From Planctomycetota bacterium (GTDB taxonomy: Bacteria > Planctomycetota > B15-G4): DNA of 64,000 nucleotides. The translations under genes were made by a program, and so were the position numbers. Under the pieces are notes generated by a model. That model searched no databases. It was not told where the DNA came from and was given only the letters and a program-made list of their open reading frames with translations. The stretch spans positions 62,001-126,000 of the forward strand of contig JAJDEO010000063.1 of the NCBI GenBank assembly GCA_029259745.1. Direction: 5' to 3'. Below, piece after piece: positions 17,330 to 26,439 of this stretch. The first letter of the stretch is position 1, and every line of letters starts with the position of its first letter.

Positions 17330-18931
17330 ATGGGGCGTGTCATTCGAGCCGCTTTCGCGGCGTTCATTTTCAGTTCTTGGCACGTCGCACAGGCCGGCGA
17401 TCTCGAACCACTCGCAGTCGAGCTCGTGACGGGTGACGTCATGAACCCGACGTTCGTCACGGCTCCGGTCGGCGACTCGCGCCTGTTCGTGCTCGAACAG
17501 AACAGCGGCAAGATCGCGCTCATCGTCGACGGCGAACGGCTCGAGCAACCGTTCCTCGACATCGGCGAGCTCATCACGCCGGGCGGCGAGCGTGGGCTGC
17601 TCGGCCTTGCGTTCCCACCGGACTACGCCACATCCGGCGCCTTCTACGTCGCCTACAACAACCTCGCTGGCGACCTGGAAGTGACGCGCTACCACGCCTT
17701 CGTCAGCGCACCGAACCGGGCCGACCCCGAATCGGCCGAGATCCTCCTCTCGATCCCGAAACTCGCCTCGCAACACAACGGCGGCGCGCTCGACTTCGAC
17801 GCCAGCGGGCACCTGCTCGTGAGCACCGGCGACGGCACCGCGGGCTACGACCCCGTCAACCACGCGCAACGGCTCGACGTGCTGCTCGGGAAAATCCTGC
17901 GCCTCGACGTCTCGGCCGGCAGCGGACCCTACGAGATCCCGGTCGACAACCCGTTCGTCAGCGACCCGCTGGCACTCCCGGAGATCTTCGCCTACGGCCT
18001 GCGCAACCCGTGGCGCATGTCCGTCGACCTACCGACCGGTGACATCTGGCTCGGCGATGTCGGTCAGGGACATCGCGAGGAGATCGATCGCATCGCAGCT
18101 GGTACGAGCGGACAGAACTTCGGCTGGCGCTGTCTCGAAGGCACGGAGTGCACGGGCCTCGCCGGCTGTGAGTGCACGGCCAGCAATCTGACCGGGCCCA
18201 CCTACGAGTACACGCATGACACAGGCTGCGCTGTCGTCGGCGGCGAGGTCTACCGCGGGACGGCGCTCACGGCGCTCGAAGGTCGCTACCTCTTCGGCGA
18301 CTACTGCACGTCGCGCGTCTGGTCCATCACGGTCGACTCCGAAGGCGCGGTCGACAGCTTCATCGATCACACGAGCGAGCTGCTGCCGCTCGGCATCCCG
18401 TCCCTCGGACTCATCTCGTCCTTCGGGCACGACGGCTTCGGCGAGCTGTACATCTGCTCGTACAGCTTCGGCGCGATCTACCGTGTGATCCCCAAGCCGC
18501 CTGCCACGGACTGCGATCTCGATGGCATCGCCGACGACATCGAGATCAAGACGGGCACGGCGTTCGACGTCAACTTCAACGCCGTCCCCGACAACTGCGA
18601 GCTCACACTCTCGATCGGCCCGCTCATCCCCGGTCTCACGGTGCTCTTCGAGTTCCTCGGCGCCGATGCCGGTCAGCCCGTCCTCTTCGCCACGTCGACG
18701 CGCGCCATCGGCGACGGGCCGTGCTTCTTCAACGGCAAGGTCTGCCTCTCGCTACTTCAGCCGATCATGCTCTCGCAGCCGGTCTTCGCCGACTCACAGG
18801 GGCAGATCTCCTCGCCGTTCACGGTGCCCGAGCTCTTTCAGCAGGAGACGGAAGTGTTCGTGCAGGCGGTGGTGCTCAACGGCAACAAGAGCAAGGTCTC
18901 GGCCCCGCTGACGAAGATCTACATGCCGTAG
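17330..18931 (+). CDS. Secreted PQQ-dependent sugar dehydrogenase
   Basis: About 533 residues with a signal peptide (AAFAAFIFSSWHVAQA). The body matches the soluble PQQ aldose dehydrogenase (YliI-like) propeller: MNPTFVTAPVGDSRLFVLEQ, GERGLLGLAFPPDY, the catalytic-type His in SQHNGGALDFD (about residue 149), and YGLRNPWRMSVD. Four extra Cys residues lie in a CTGLAGCEC segment. After the propeller comes an EF-hand/dockerin-like stretch DCDLDGIADD and a C-terminal beta module. It would oxidise sugars in the periplasm or outside, using PQQ. GGAGGA precedes the chosen ATG by 5 bases. A paralogue is at 54.7 kb. Confidence 0.88.
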   Translation: MGRVIRAAFAAFIFSSWHVAQAGDLEPLAVELVTGDVMNPTFVTAPVGDSRLFVLEQNSGKIALIVDGERLEQPFLDIGELITPGGERGLLGLAFPPDYATSGAFYVAYNNLAGDLEVTRYHAFVSAPNRADPESAEILLSIPKLASQHNGGALDFDASGHLLVSTGDGTAGYDPVNHAQRLDVLLGKILRLDVSAGSGPYEIPVDNPFVSDPLALPEIFAYGLRNPWRMSVDLPTGDIWLGDVGQGHREEIDRIAAGTSGQNFGWRCLEGTECTGLAGCECTASNLTGPTYEYTHDTGCAVVGGEVYRGTALTALEGRYLFGDYCTSRVWSITVDSEGAVDSFIDHTSELLPLGIPSLGLISSFGHDGFGELYICSYSFGAIYRVIPKPPATDCDLDGIADDIEIKTGTAFDVNFNAVPDNCELTLSIGPLIPGLTVLFEFLGADAGQPVLFATSTRAIGDGPCFFNGKVCLSLLQPIMLSQPVFADSQGQISSPFTVPELFQQETEVFVQAVVLNGNKSKVSAPLTKIYMP

Positions 18932-18988
18932 CGTGACGTGCGGTCGACGCGATCTTGGATCGTCGGCCGCTCGCGAGCTTGTCGGCCG

Positions 18989-20770
18989 TCACGGCACGAC
19001 GAACGGAACGTAGTTCGCGAGCGAGCCGGTGCCCGTGCTGCTGCTGAACTCCTGCAAGCCCTGGAAATACGTCGTCTCGCCGGAGATCGACGTGGTCAGC
19101 GGAAGCGCGAAGGTGTCGGTGGCGCTGCCGCTCGCGTCGAGGGATCCGTTGGCGAGGATGACGACCGTCAACGGGTTGATGAAGAGCTGACCCCAGGGCT
19201 GCAGGTGCAACGGCGTGGGGAGCAGGTCCGGCGACCAGAGCAGCAGGTACGTATCGTTCGGACGCCCCGAACTCGTAACCTCGAGGATCCCGCCTGCGCC
19301 CGTGTTCTGCGTGATCTCGATCTCCGGGAACTGTAGCGAGCGGATCGCGGCGCGCAGGTCGGGGCGCGTTCCGATGTTGCCGCCCGAACCCTGCGCCGTA
19401 CCCGTCGTCGCGAGCAGGTCACGCAGGACGAGGGGATCGAGGTCCGTGCCGTAGGCCTCGCGGTGCATCGCCGTGAGGATCGCCGCGGCACCCGTGACGA
19501 TCGGAGTTGCACTCGACGTGCCCGAGAAGCCCGACGTGTACTGCACCGTGGACACGCCGCTCTGCAGGTCGCCGTACGCCGCGGTGGTGACATCCTGCCC
19601 CCAACCGTTCGACGTCACGCGGCTGCCGAAGTTCGAGAAGCCCGCCGCGTTGAGCGAGCCGCCGTCCGTCGCCCCGACGAGCACCGCGCCCGAGTCGCGG
19701 ACGTTGATGTCGAAGGCACCGCCGTACGCCGACGAGTCCAGGTTCTGACCCCCGTTGCCGGCCGCCGCATAGACGTGCACGCCGTTCGCCGTCGCCGTCT
19801 CGACCGTGGCGAAGATCGCGGGGTCGTACTCGCACGGGTGAGGTGCGGGAACTCCGGCGAAGCACTGGATCTCGACGACAATGATGTCGCCCGCGTCCGC
19901 CACCGCCGCTGCGTTCGCGACCGAAGCCGGGATGTTCTGCGGACCGCTCTGCGGCGTGTGCGTCGACATCGAGCCGTCGGCTTCCCACGCGATGCCACGC
20001 ACGCCGAAGCCGTTGTCTTCACCGAGCATCTCGCCCATCACGGCCGTGCCGTGGTTCCAGGGATAGTTCGCCGGGATGAACCCGATGAACTGGTCCTCGA
20101 GCTTGCCCGCGAGATCCTCGTGGTCGTCGGTCCAACCCGTCTCGCAGTCGAGGATGTGGACATCGATGCCGCGCCCGCCGCTGAAGGTGTTGCCGAAGTG
20201 CGCGTCGATCCCGAGCGGCGCAGGCTCCTTGTAGCTCTGCTGGGGCTCGAAGTCGGGCGTGCCGACGCCACTTCCGAGCGGCGCGCTCGGCGTCGGCGGT
20301 GTGATGACCGGATCGCCGCCTGCCGTCGCCGGCCAGGCCAGCTCGACGATGTCGAGCGCGTTGAGCGCGTCGCAGACTTCGGCCACGCGCTCGGGCGCCG
20401 CGTCGACGAACGCGAAAAGATTCAGGTCGTGCAGCGCCTTGCCCGTGCGGAGTTCGCCGCTTGCGCGCCAGGCGTCGAGCACCTCGGCGCTCTGCAGGAA
20501 CATCGCTCGCGCCGAGCCATCGAAGCGCGTGAGTACGGCGGCGAGTTCGCCCGCGTCATCCGCCATTGCCGCGAAGGTCGAATCGACGACACGCACGCCT
20601 GAATCGTGCACGAACTTCACCGTCAACACGCCCGGCAGCTGGTCCGGCGCGACAACCGTGCGCGCGGGCTTGGGCGGCAGCTTCCAGCGTTCAGCGAGCT
20701 GCGCGTGGCCTGGCGCGGTGACCGCAAGCAACACGGAGAAACAAAGCGAGACACGCAGAGGCTGCGACAT
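18989..20770 (-). CDS. Secreted subtilisin-like serine protease (S8)
   Basis: 593 residues: a signal peptide (VSLCFSVLLAVTAPGHA), an N-terminal propeptide-like region (about 40-190), and a subtilase domain. The triad is visible as Asp in ILDCETGW (residue 208), His in NHGTAVMGE (240) and Ser in GTSSATPIV (419). The Asp motif reads DCE instead of the usual DTG. The last 120 residues form a beta-rich module like those on other secreted proteins here. It is probably an extracellular protease. It is convergent with the PQQ dehydrogenase gene. Confidence 0.92.
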   Translation of the reverse strand: MSQPLRVSLCFSVLLAVTAPGHAQLAERWKLPPKPARTVVAPDQLPGVLTVKFVHDSGVRVVDSTFAAMADDAGELAAVLTRFDGSARAMFLQSAEVLDAWRASGELRTGKALHDLNLFAFVDAAPERVAEVCDALNALDIVELAWPATAGGDPVITPPTPSAPLGSGVGTPDFEPQQSYKEPAPLGIDAHFGNTFSGGRGIDVHILDCETGWTDDHEDLAGKLEDQFIGFIPANYPWNHGTAVMGEMLGEDNGFGVRGIAWEADGSMSTHTPQSGPQNIPASVANAAAVADAGDIIVVEIQCFAGVPAPHPCEYDPAIFATVETATANGVHVYAAAGNGGQNLDSSAYGGAFDINVRDSGAVLVGATDGGSLNAAGFSNFGSRVTSNGWGQDVTTAAYGDLQSGVSTVQYTSGFSGTSSATPIVTGAAAILTAMHREAYGTDLDPLVLRDLLATTGTAQGSGGNIGTRPDLRAAIRSLQFPEIEITQNTGAGGILEVTSSGRPNDTYLLLWSPDLLPTPLHLQPWGQLFINPLTVVILANGSLDASGSATDTFALPLTTSISGETTYFQGLQEFSSSTGTGSLANYVPFVVP

Positions 20771-20812
20771 GACGGAACTCCGGGGAGAGGGCGCGACCGA
20801 CCGCTCGCCAGT

Positions 20813-21646
20813 CTACGTCCGTCTGCGCGTTCGTGGGGCTCGTTGACATCGTCGGCAGAGGTGCGTGCCTCGTTGCGCGACCAGCATCTTCGCGATGACA
20901 TGTCCGCATCGGCGACACGGTTTGCCATCGCGGCCGTACACGAGGAACTCGTCTTGGTAGGCGCCGGGCTGTCCCTCGATCGTGCGGTAGAAGGTGTCGA
21001 AGCTCGAGCCGTCCAGCGCGACCGCGCGGGCGAGGACGTCGCGGATCGCCGTGGCCAGCTCGTCGGACTGAGCGCGCTTGAGCGTATGCGAGAGTCGCAG
21101 GGGATGGAGGCGCGCCGTGAAGAGCGATTCATCGACGTAGATATTTCCCAGGCCCGCGATGAACGACTGATCGAGGAGCAGCGGCTTGAGGGCGCGCTTG
21201 CGCGAACGCAGCGCGCCGTGCAGCCACGCCGCGTCGAACGAGTCTTCGAGTGGCTCGGGGCCGAGTGCCGGGAGACCGTCGTCGAGCCTAGCCACGTGGG
21301 CGAAACGGCCGAACTTGCGCACGTCGGAGAAGACGAGGTGACGACCGTCGTCGAGCGCAAGACTCACGCGTGCGTAGGGCAGGTCGGCGTCGGGCGACAC
21401 GTACAGCCGACCGCTCATGCGCAGGTGACCGACGATGTGCGTGCCGTCGTCGAGGTCGAGCACGAAGTACTTCGCGCGACGCCACACTCGTTCGACGCAC
21501 CGCCCGACGAGCGCGTTCTCGAACTGGTCGACGCTCGCCCCGCCCAGCGTCCGTTCCCAGTGCACGGACACGGCGACCACGCGCCGACCCACGATTTGCG
21601 GGCGCAGCTGACGTACGATCGTCTCGACCTCCGGAAGCTCGGGCAT
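20813..21646 (-). CDS. mutM: Formamidopyrimidine-DNA glycosylase MutM (Fpg)
   Basis: 277 residues, normal family length. The mature N-terminus PELPEVET supplies the catalytic Pro and Glu, RRAKYFVL the conserved Lys, and the C-terminal zinc finger is CRRCGH...CRRC. MutM removes 8-oxoguanine and other oxidised purines and cleaves the abasic site. A short Arg-rich tail (APRTRRRT) follows the zinc finger. It is divergent from the methyltransferase gene, 56 bases away. Confidence 0.97.
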   Translation of the reverse strand: MPELPEVETIVRQLRPQIVGRRVVAVSVHWERTLGGASVDQFENALVGRCVERVWRRAKYFVLDLDDGTHIVGHLRMSGRLYVSPDADLPYARVSLALDDGRHLVFSDVRKFGRFAHVARLDDGLPALGPEPLEDSFDAAWLHGALRSRKRALKPLLLDQSFIAGLGNIYVDESLFTARLHPLRLSHTLKRAQSDELATAIRDVLARAVALDGSSFDTFYRTIEGQPGAYQDEFLVYGRDGKPCRRCGHVIAKMLVAQRGTHLCRRCQRAPRTRRRT

Positions 21647-21702
21647 CGCGCCATCGTGCCGCGCCGCTGCGCCCGCGTCGACACATCACCGAAGGACACG
21701 CC

Positions 21703-22476
21703 ATGACGTCCGACAACGCCACCGTCTACCCAGAAGCACTCGCGCGTCACTACGACCTCGACTACGTCGACGGGCGCGCTGCCGACGTGACGTTCTACAC
21801 CTCGCTCGCACGAGCCGCGACGGGGCGTGTCCTCGAGGTGGGCTGCGGGACGGGGCGCATCGTGCTGCCCATGGCGCGCTCGGGCATCGAAGTCGTCGGT
21901 GTCGACCCCTCGCCGCTGATGCGCGAACAGGTCGCGGCGAAGCTCGAGCGCGAACCGCGTGACATCGCCGCGCGCGTCACGGTGCTCGACGGAACATTCG
22001 AACACATTCCCGACGATGGGCCGTTCGCGTTCGTCTGCTCCGTCTTCCGCGCGATCATGCACCTGACGAGCGCCGAACGACTCCGCGCCGGACTGGCCGA
22101 GATGGCGCGCGTACTCGAGCCGGGCGGCACGCTGGTTTTCGACGCCTTCGCCTACGATCCCGAGCTCGGCCAACGCTTCGCCGAGCCGCACAACGACGTC
22201 GGCTACGAGCACGACGGCGAGCGCGTCGAGCGCTGGGCGTCGTCGACGTACGACCCGGAGACGCAGCTGCTGCACGCCACGTTCGAATGGCGGCGTGGCG
22301 AGCGCGTCGAAGGCCCCGTCACCTTCCCCTTGCGCTGCACGACGGCACACGAAGTCACGGACCTCGCCGAGCAGGCCGGCCTCGTCGTCGACGCTATCTG
22401 GAGCGACGTCGATGGCACGCCGGCCGATCCCGACAGACCCGGCGACCTCTTCGTGTTCGCACGCCGGCCGCGCTGA
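21703..22476 (+). CDS. SAM-dependent class I methyltransferase
   Basis: 257 residues with the SAM-binding motif VLEVGCGTGRIVLPMA, the acidic VVGVDPSP, and a post-motif LEPGGTLVFDAFAYDP. This is the ubiE-like class I fold. The substrate is unknown. The chosen ATG is preceded by GAAGGAC. It is divergent from mutM but there is no sign of a shared function. Confidence 0.85.
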   Translation: MTSDNATVYPEALARHYDLDYVDGRAADVTFYTSLARAATGRVLEVGCGTGRIVLPMARSGIEVVGVDPSPLMREQVAAKLEREPRDIAARVTVLDGTFEHIPDDGPFAFVCSVFRAIMHLTSAERLRAGLAEMARVLEPGGTLVFDAFAYDPELGQRFAEPHNDVGYEHDGERVERWASSTYDPETQLLHATFEWRRGERVEGPVTFPLRCTTAHEVTDLAEQAGLVVDAIWSDVDGTPADPDRPGDLFVFARRPR

Positions 22477-22770
22477 ATGCCGGATCGTTCACCCGCGGCG
22501 ACTCCCGCGCCGCCGCGACGACGCTCCAAGTCTTCGAGCGGATTCCACGAGCCGACTCCCACGGGCCGACCTCGCGGCGCAGGACTCGTTGCGCAACCCC
22601 GACCATGAGCCCACGCTCGTGCATCCGCGCACGGCTCAGAACGCGAAGATCGTCGATCTCACGGTGCCGTCGACCCGCGCGAGAGCACACGCGCACGCCC
22701 CATCCTCGCCACGCACCCACTCACGGCGTAGACTTCTCGCTCGCCTCCCGTGGTCCTGCGACGAGATCCC
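22477..22770. other. Intergenic gap before the glycosyltransferase gene
   Basis: About 290 bases with no convincing open frame. The only signal seen is a TAGACT -10-like hexamer at 22739-22744, just upstream of the glycosyltransferase starts. Confidence 0.5.
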
Positions 22771-23952
22771 GTGAAGATCGTCATCACCAGCCCCATCTTC
22801 CCGCCCGATCTCGGCGGCCCGGCAACATACGTTCCGAGCCTCGCGACGTACCTGCACGACGCTGGCCACGACGTGACCGTCGTCGCGTTCTGCAGCGACC
22901 CCGAGCCCAAGGGCTGGCCCTTCAAGGTCGTGTCCGTGCCGCGCTGCTGGATGCCGCTGCGCTACGCCAAGGACTTCTTCGCCGTTCTGCGCGAGACGAA
23001 GGGCGCCGACCTGCTCTACATCAACGAGCACCTCGCGTTCCACGTCGCGCTCGCCGGGCGCCTGCGCGGCATCCCGATGGTGATCCGCGTCTGCGTCGAC
23101 GGCACGTGGGAGATCACGCACCGCCTCGGCTGGCACGACGATCCGATCACGGAGTTCATCCACAAGAGCTACGACTGGCGCATCGAGTGGGCGCGCCGTC
23201 TGCAGAAGCTGTGGTGGAGTTGGATGAAGCGCATCATCGCGCCGAGCCAGTTCCTCAAGAGCGTCGTCGTCGGACACGGCATGGCCGACCAACGCGTCGA
23301 GCTGATCCACAACGCCTACCACGGGCCGCTGTCGTACGAACCGACGCGCGAAGAAGCGCGCGCCACGCTCGGCCTACCCGCCGATCGCGTCGTGCTGCTG
23401 AGCATCTGCCGGCTCATGATCTGGAAGGGTGTCGACGGGATCATCCGCGCGCTGGCGCGCATGCCGGAGAACCACCACCTCTACGTCTGCGGCGACGGCG
23501 ACGAACTCGACAACTGGACAGGTGTCGCCGAGCAGCTCGGCATCGCCGACCGCGTGCACTTCCTCGGCAACGTCGCCCACGCCGATGTCATGGGCTGGAT
23601 CCGCGCATCAGACGTCTTCATCCTCAACAGCTCCTACGAAGGCCTCTCGCACACGCTGCTCGAGGTGATGTGGATGGGACTGCCCGCCGCCGTGTCGGCT
23701 GTCTGCGGCAACCCCGAGCTGATCGAGGATCGCATCAACGGACGCACGTTCGGGTTCCAGGATGTCGACGGGATCTACGACGCCGTCACGGACCTCGTCG
23801 AGAACGCCGAGCAGCGCGACGTCTACGTCCAGCGCAGTCTCGAGAAGATCAAGGACTTCGCACGCGACGGGATCTTCGACCGCACGAACCGCTTGTTCTG
23901 CGGCATCGCCGGCAAGCCCGTGCCGACGCCGCGCAACACCGACGCGAGTTGA
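22771..23952 (+). CDS. Glycosyltransferase family 4 (GT-B fold)
   Basis: About 393 residues. The N-terminus VKIVITSPIFPPDLGGPATY is the classic acceptor-binding start of GT4 enzymes. The C-terminal half has LSICRLMIWKGVDGIIRALA, HLYVCGDGDELDNW and the sugar-nucleotide motif SSYEGLSHTLLEVMWMG. It transfers a sugar to an envelope or secreted glycan. GTG at 22771 gives the usual family start. GTG at 22750 is the alternative and would fit a leaderless transcript from the upstream TAGACT. The sulfatase-like lipoprotein gene follows after 5 bases, so the two probably act together. Confidence 0.88.
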   Translation: MKIVITSPIFPPDLGGPATYVPSLATYLHDAGHDVTVVAFCSDPEPKGWPFKVVSVPRCWMPLRYAKDFFAVLRETKGADLLYINEHLAFHVALAGRLRGIPMVIRVCVDGTWEITHRLGWHDDPITEFIHKSYDWRIEWARRLQKLWWSWMKRIIAPSQFLKSVVVGHGMADQRVELIHNAYHGPLSYEPTREEARATLGLPADRVVLLSICRLMIWKGVDGIIRALARMPENHHLYVCGDGDELDNWTGVAEQLGIADRVHFLGNVAHADVMGWIRASDVFILNSSYEGLSHTLLEVMWMGLPAAVSAVCGNPELIEDRINGRTFGFQDVDGIYDAVTDLVENAEQRDVYVQRSLEKIKDFARDGIFDRTNRLFCGIAGKPVPTPRNTDAS

Positions 23953-23957
23953 CGGCA

Positions 23958-26273
23958 ATGCTGCGGGCCGCTGCGATCGTCGCCATGCTCGCGCTTGCCG
24001 CGTGCAGCGACCCCGCCGAGCCGGACAGCGTGCGTCCCGGCGACTCGCTTTTTGAGCTCGCCGACGACGCGCACGTGCGCAGCTACCCCGAGACGAACCT
24101 CGAGCCGCCCGTGGCACGCGCGGTGCAAGCGGCGCTCGAAGCCTCGAGCACCGGCGACTTCGAAACAGCGCGCGCGACGATGACGACGCGCGTCATCGAC
24201 GACTGGGTCTTCGGCCGTCCCTTCGACAACAGCGACCTCGACGAAGCCCTGCGCGACTTCATCCCCGACGACCTCGCCCTGCGGCTCTACACGGCGCGGC
24301 CCGGCGTCGTGCCGACGGACGGTCCGCCGATCGTGCTGCGCGACGGAAGACCCGACCGCGCCTGGAACTTCCGCAAAGAGCCCTTCCCCGGCGAGCTCAT
24401 CTACTGGGACGACGCGAACGGCTCGCTGCGCGCCATCGCACCGAGCGCGCCCGTGGGCATCCGCCTGCAGTACACCTCGGCGATCGCGGACGAGTTCGGC
24501 GCTTGGGAGCGGCGCTTGGCGTTGAGCGGGACAGACCCCGAAGTCGGCGACCTGATGCGCCGCGTGGAACTCGCCGAGGTCTCGCGCCCCGTGATCCTGG
24601 CGCCGCCGCCGAGCCGCATCTCGTACGACCTCCCGACGCTCGCCGTCGACGCGCTGGCCGTGTCGGTCGGGCTCGTCGACCACGCCTGGCGCGGCACGAC
24701 GCTGCGCTCGGGGACGACGGCGATCGAACGCACGAGTGGCCTCGCGGACGGTGTCGCGTTCGCCATCGACGTCACGACGAGCACCGGCGAAACGACCCGC
24801 GCCTGGACGCGTGAGCTCGGCAGCGAAGCGCTCGGCAAGTCGTTCGTCGACGACACCGTCGACCTCACCGCGTGGCGCGGACAGGCCGTCACCCTCGAAC
24901 TCATCACGGCCGTGCCGACGGGCAAGCTCGCCGATCACGCCTACGCCGTCTGGAGCGACCTGCGCTTCGCCGGGCCGCCCGCGCGTGCGCCGCGTCGCCC
25001 GCACGTCGTGATGATCGACATCGACACGCTGCGCCCCGACCGCCTCGGCATCTACGGCTACGAACGTCCGACCTCGCCGCGCCTCGATGCCTGGGCGCGC
25101 GACAACGCCGTCGTCTTCGAGTCCGCGCGCACGACGGGCCCCTACACGCTGCCGACGACGGCCTCGATCATGACGGGCCTCGACGTGCACCAGCACGACG
25201 TCGACCATCTCAGCAAGGCCCTCTCGCCGGCCGCCGGGCCGATCGCGTCGGTGCTGCACGCCGTCGGCTACGAGACGCACGGCGTCGCCGAGGGCGCCTA
25301 CCTCTCGCCGTCCTTCGGCTTCGACCACGGCTTCGACACGTACGTCACGGCCAAGCATAAGGCGCCCGACTGGAGCGCGACGCTCGACTGGGTTGCCGAC
25401 CGCCGCAGCGAGCGCCCGCTGTTCCTGTTCCTGCACACGTATCTCGTGCACGCGCCGTTCGAGTACGACGACGTCTTCGTGCAGGGCCACGGCGGGCGCT
25501 ACGACCCCGGCGGCGAACGCTACGACGGTTGGCTCGCGGGGCAGACGGTGACGAACGAGATCGTCGAGAGCTTTCGGCGCGGCGAGGTCGAGTTCGACGC
25601 CGACGACCGCGGCTACGTCAACGACCTCTACGACGCGCTCGTCCTGCGCATGGACACGCTCGTCGCCGACACGCTGGCCGCCGTGCGCGCCTCACTCGGC
25701 GACGACGTGCTCGTCATCTTCCTCTCCGACCACGGCGAGGAGTTCTTCGAACGCGACATGCTGGCCCACGGCCACACCCTCTACAACGAGCTGCTGCACG
25801 TGCCGCTGATCGTCGCCTTCCCCGACGGCCGCGTGGGTCGCGATCGTCGCCCGGCCTCCGTCATCGATGTCGTCCCGACGATCCTCGATCTCGTCGGCCT
25901 CGAGCAGCCCAGCCACCTGCCGGGCTACTCGCTCGCGGCCCCCGCACCCGACACGCGCACGCTCGTCGCCCGCTTCGCCGGCCGCGCCCACGCGATCGAA
26001 TCCGCGTCGGGCTGGAAGCTCATCCGCGGCCGCGTCCACACCCCGCGCGGCGACCTCCCCGACCCGCAGCTCTTCGACCTCGGCATCGACGCCGGCGAGC
26101 GCAACGACCTCGCCACCCGCGAGGAAGCCACGCGCGAAGACCTCACCGAGCAGCTCGACGAGTACCTCACGACCTGGAAGTCGCTCGGCCCCGCAGCCAC
26201 CGGAAACGCCGGCAGCGCCACGCTGGAGAACCTCCGCAAGCTCGGCTACATGGTCGACGAGGACGGCAAGTAG
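23958..26273 (+). CDS. Sulfatase-fold lipoprotein (Thr nucleophile)
   Basis: 771 residues. The signal peptide ends in the lipobox LAAC, so it is lipid-anchored. An N-terminal 340-residue region has no recognised domain. The C-terminal part is an alkaline-phosphatase/sulfatase fold: VVMIDIDTLRPDRLG (metal-binding Asp residues), GPYTLPTTASIMTG, and LSDHGEEF...GHTLYNELLHVPLIV. At the nucleophile position (residue 397) the residue is Thr instead of the Cys or Ser converted to formylglycine in true sulfatases. It may be a phosphotransferase or phosphodiesterase instead. It follows the glycosyltransferase in an operon. Confidence 0.85.
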   Translation: MLRAAAIVAMLALAACSDPAEPDSVRPGDSLFELADDAHVRSYPETNLEPPVARAVQAALEASSTGDFETARATMTTRVIDDWVFGRPFDNSDLDEALRDFIPDDLALRLYTARPGVVPTDGPPIVLRDGRPDRAWNFRKEPFPGELIYWDDANGSLRAIAPSAPVGIRLQYTSAIADEFGAWERRLALSGTDPEVGDLMRRVELAEVSRPVILAPPPSRISYDLPTLAVDALAVSVGLVDHAWRGTTLRSGTTAIERTSGLADGVAFAIDVTTSTGETTRAWTRELGSEALGKSFVDDTVDLTAWRGQAVTLELITAVPTGKLADHAYAVWSDLRFAGPPARAPRRPHVVMIDIDTLRPDRLGIYGYERPTSPRLDAWARDNAVVFESARTTGPYTLPTTASIMTGLDVHQHDVDHLSKALSPAAGPIASVLHAVGYETHGVAEGAYLSPSFGFDHGFDTYVTAKHKAPDWSATLDWVADRRSERPLFLFLHTYLVHAPFEYDDVFVQGHGGRYDPGGERYDGWLAGQTVTNEIVESFRRGEVEFDADDRGYVNDLYDALVLRMDTLVADTLAAVRASLGDDVLVIFLSDHGEEFFERDMLAHGHTLYNELLHVPLIVAFPDGRVGRDRRPASVIDVVPTILDLVGLEQPSHLPGYSLAAPAPDTRTLVARFAGRAHAIESASGWKLIRGRVHTPRGDLPDPQLFDLGIDAGERNDLATREEATREDLTEQLDEYLTTWKSLGPAATGNAGSATLENLRKLGYMVDEDGK

Positions 26274-26296
26274 ACGCGCGATACGGACTGATTTCA

Positions 26297-26324
26297 CGAA
26301 CTTTCAAAGATTCTTGAAAGTTCG
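26297..26324. promoter_or_regulatory. 11-bp-arm palindrome upstream of the TIGR01777 gene
   Basis: Perfect arms CGAACTTTCAA (26297-26307) and TTGAAAGTTCG (26314-26324) flank AGATTC. The block is AT-rich in a GC-rich region and sits 24 bases after the sulfatase-like gene and about 115 bases before the next start. There is no T-run, so an operator is more likely than a terminator. Confidence 0.55.
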
Positions 26325-26439
26325 CGTGCCGCCCCATCGAACGAACGCTAGAACTCGCACAGCGAGGCGTTGCGGGAGGTGATGCGGCACTGGTGGCCGG
26401 CGCTCGACCCTCGCTCATCCGTCGTCTGAGGAGGTGGTG

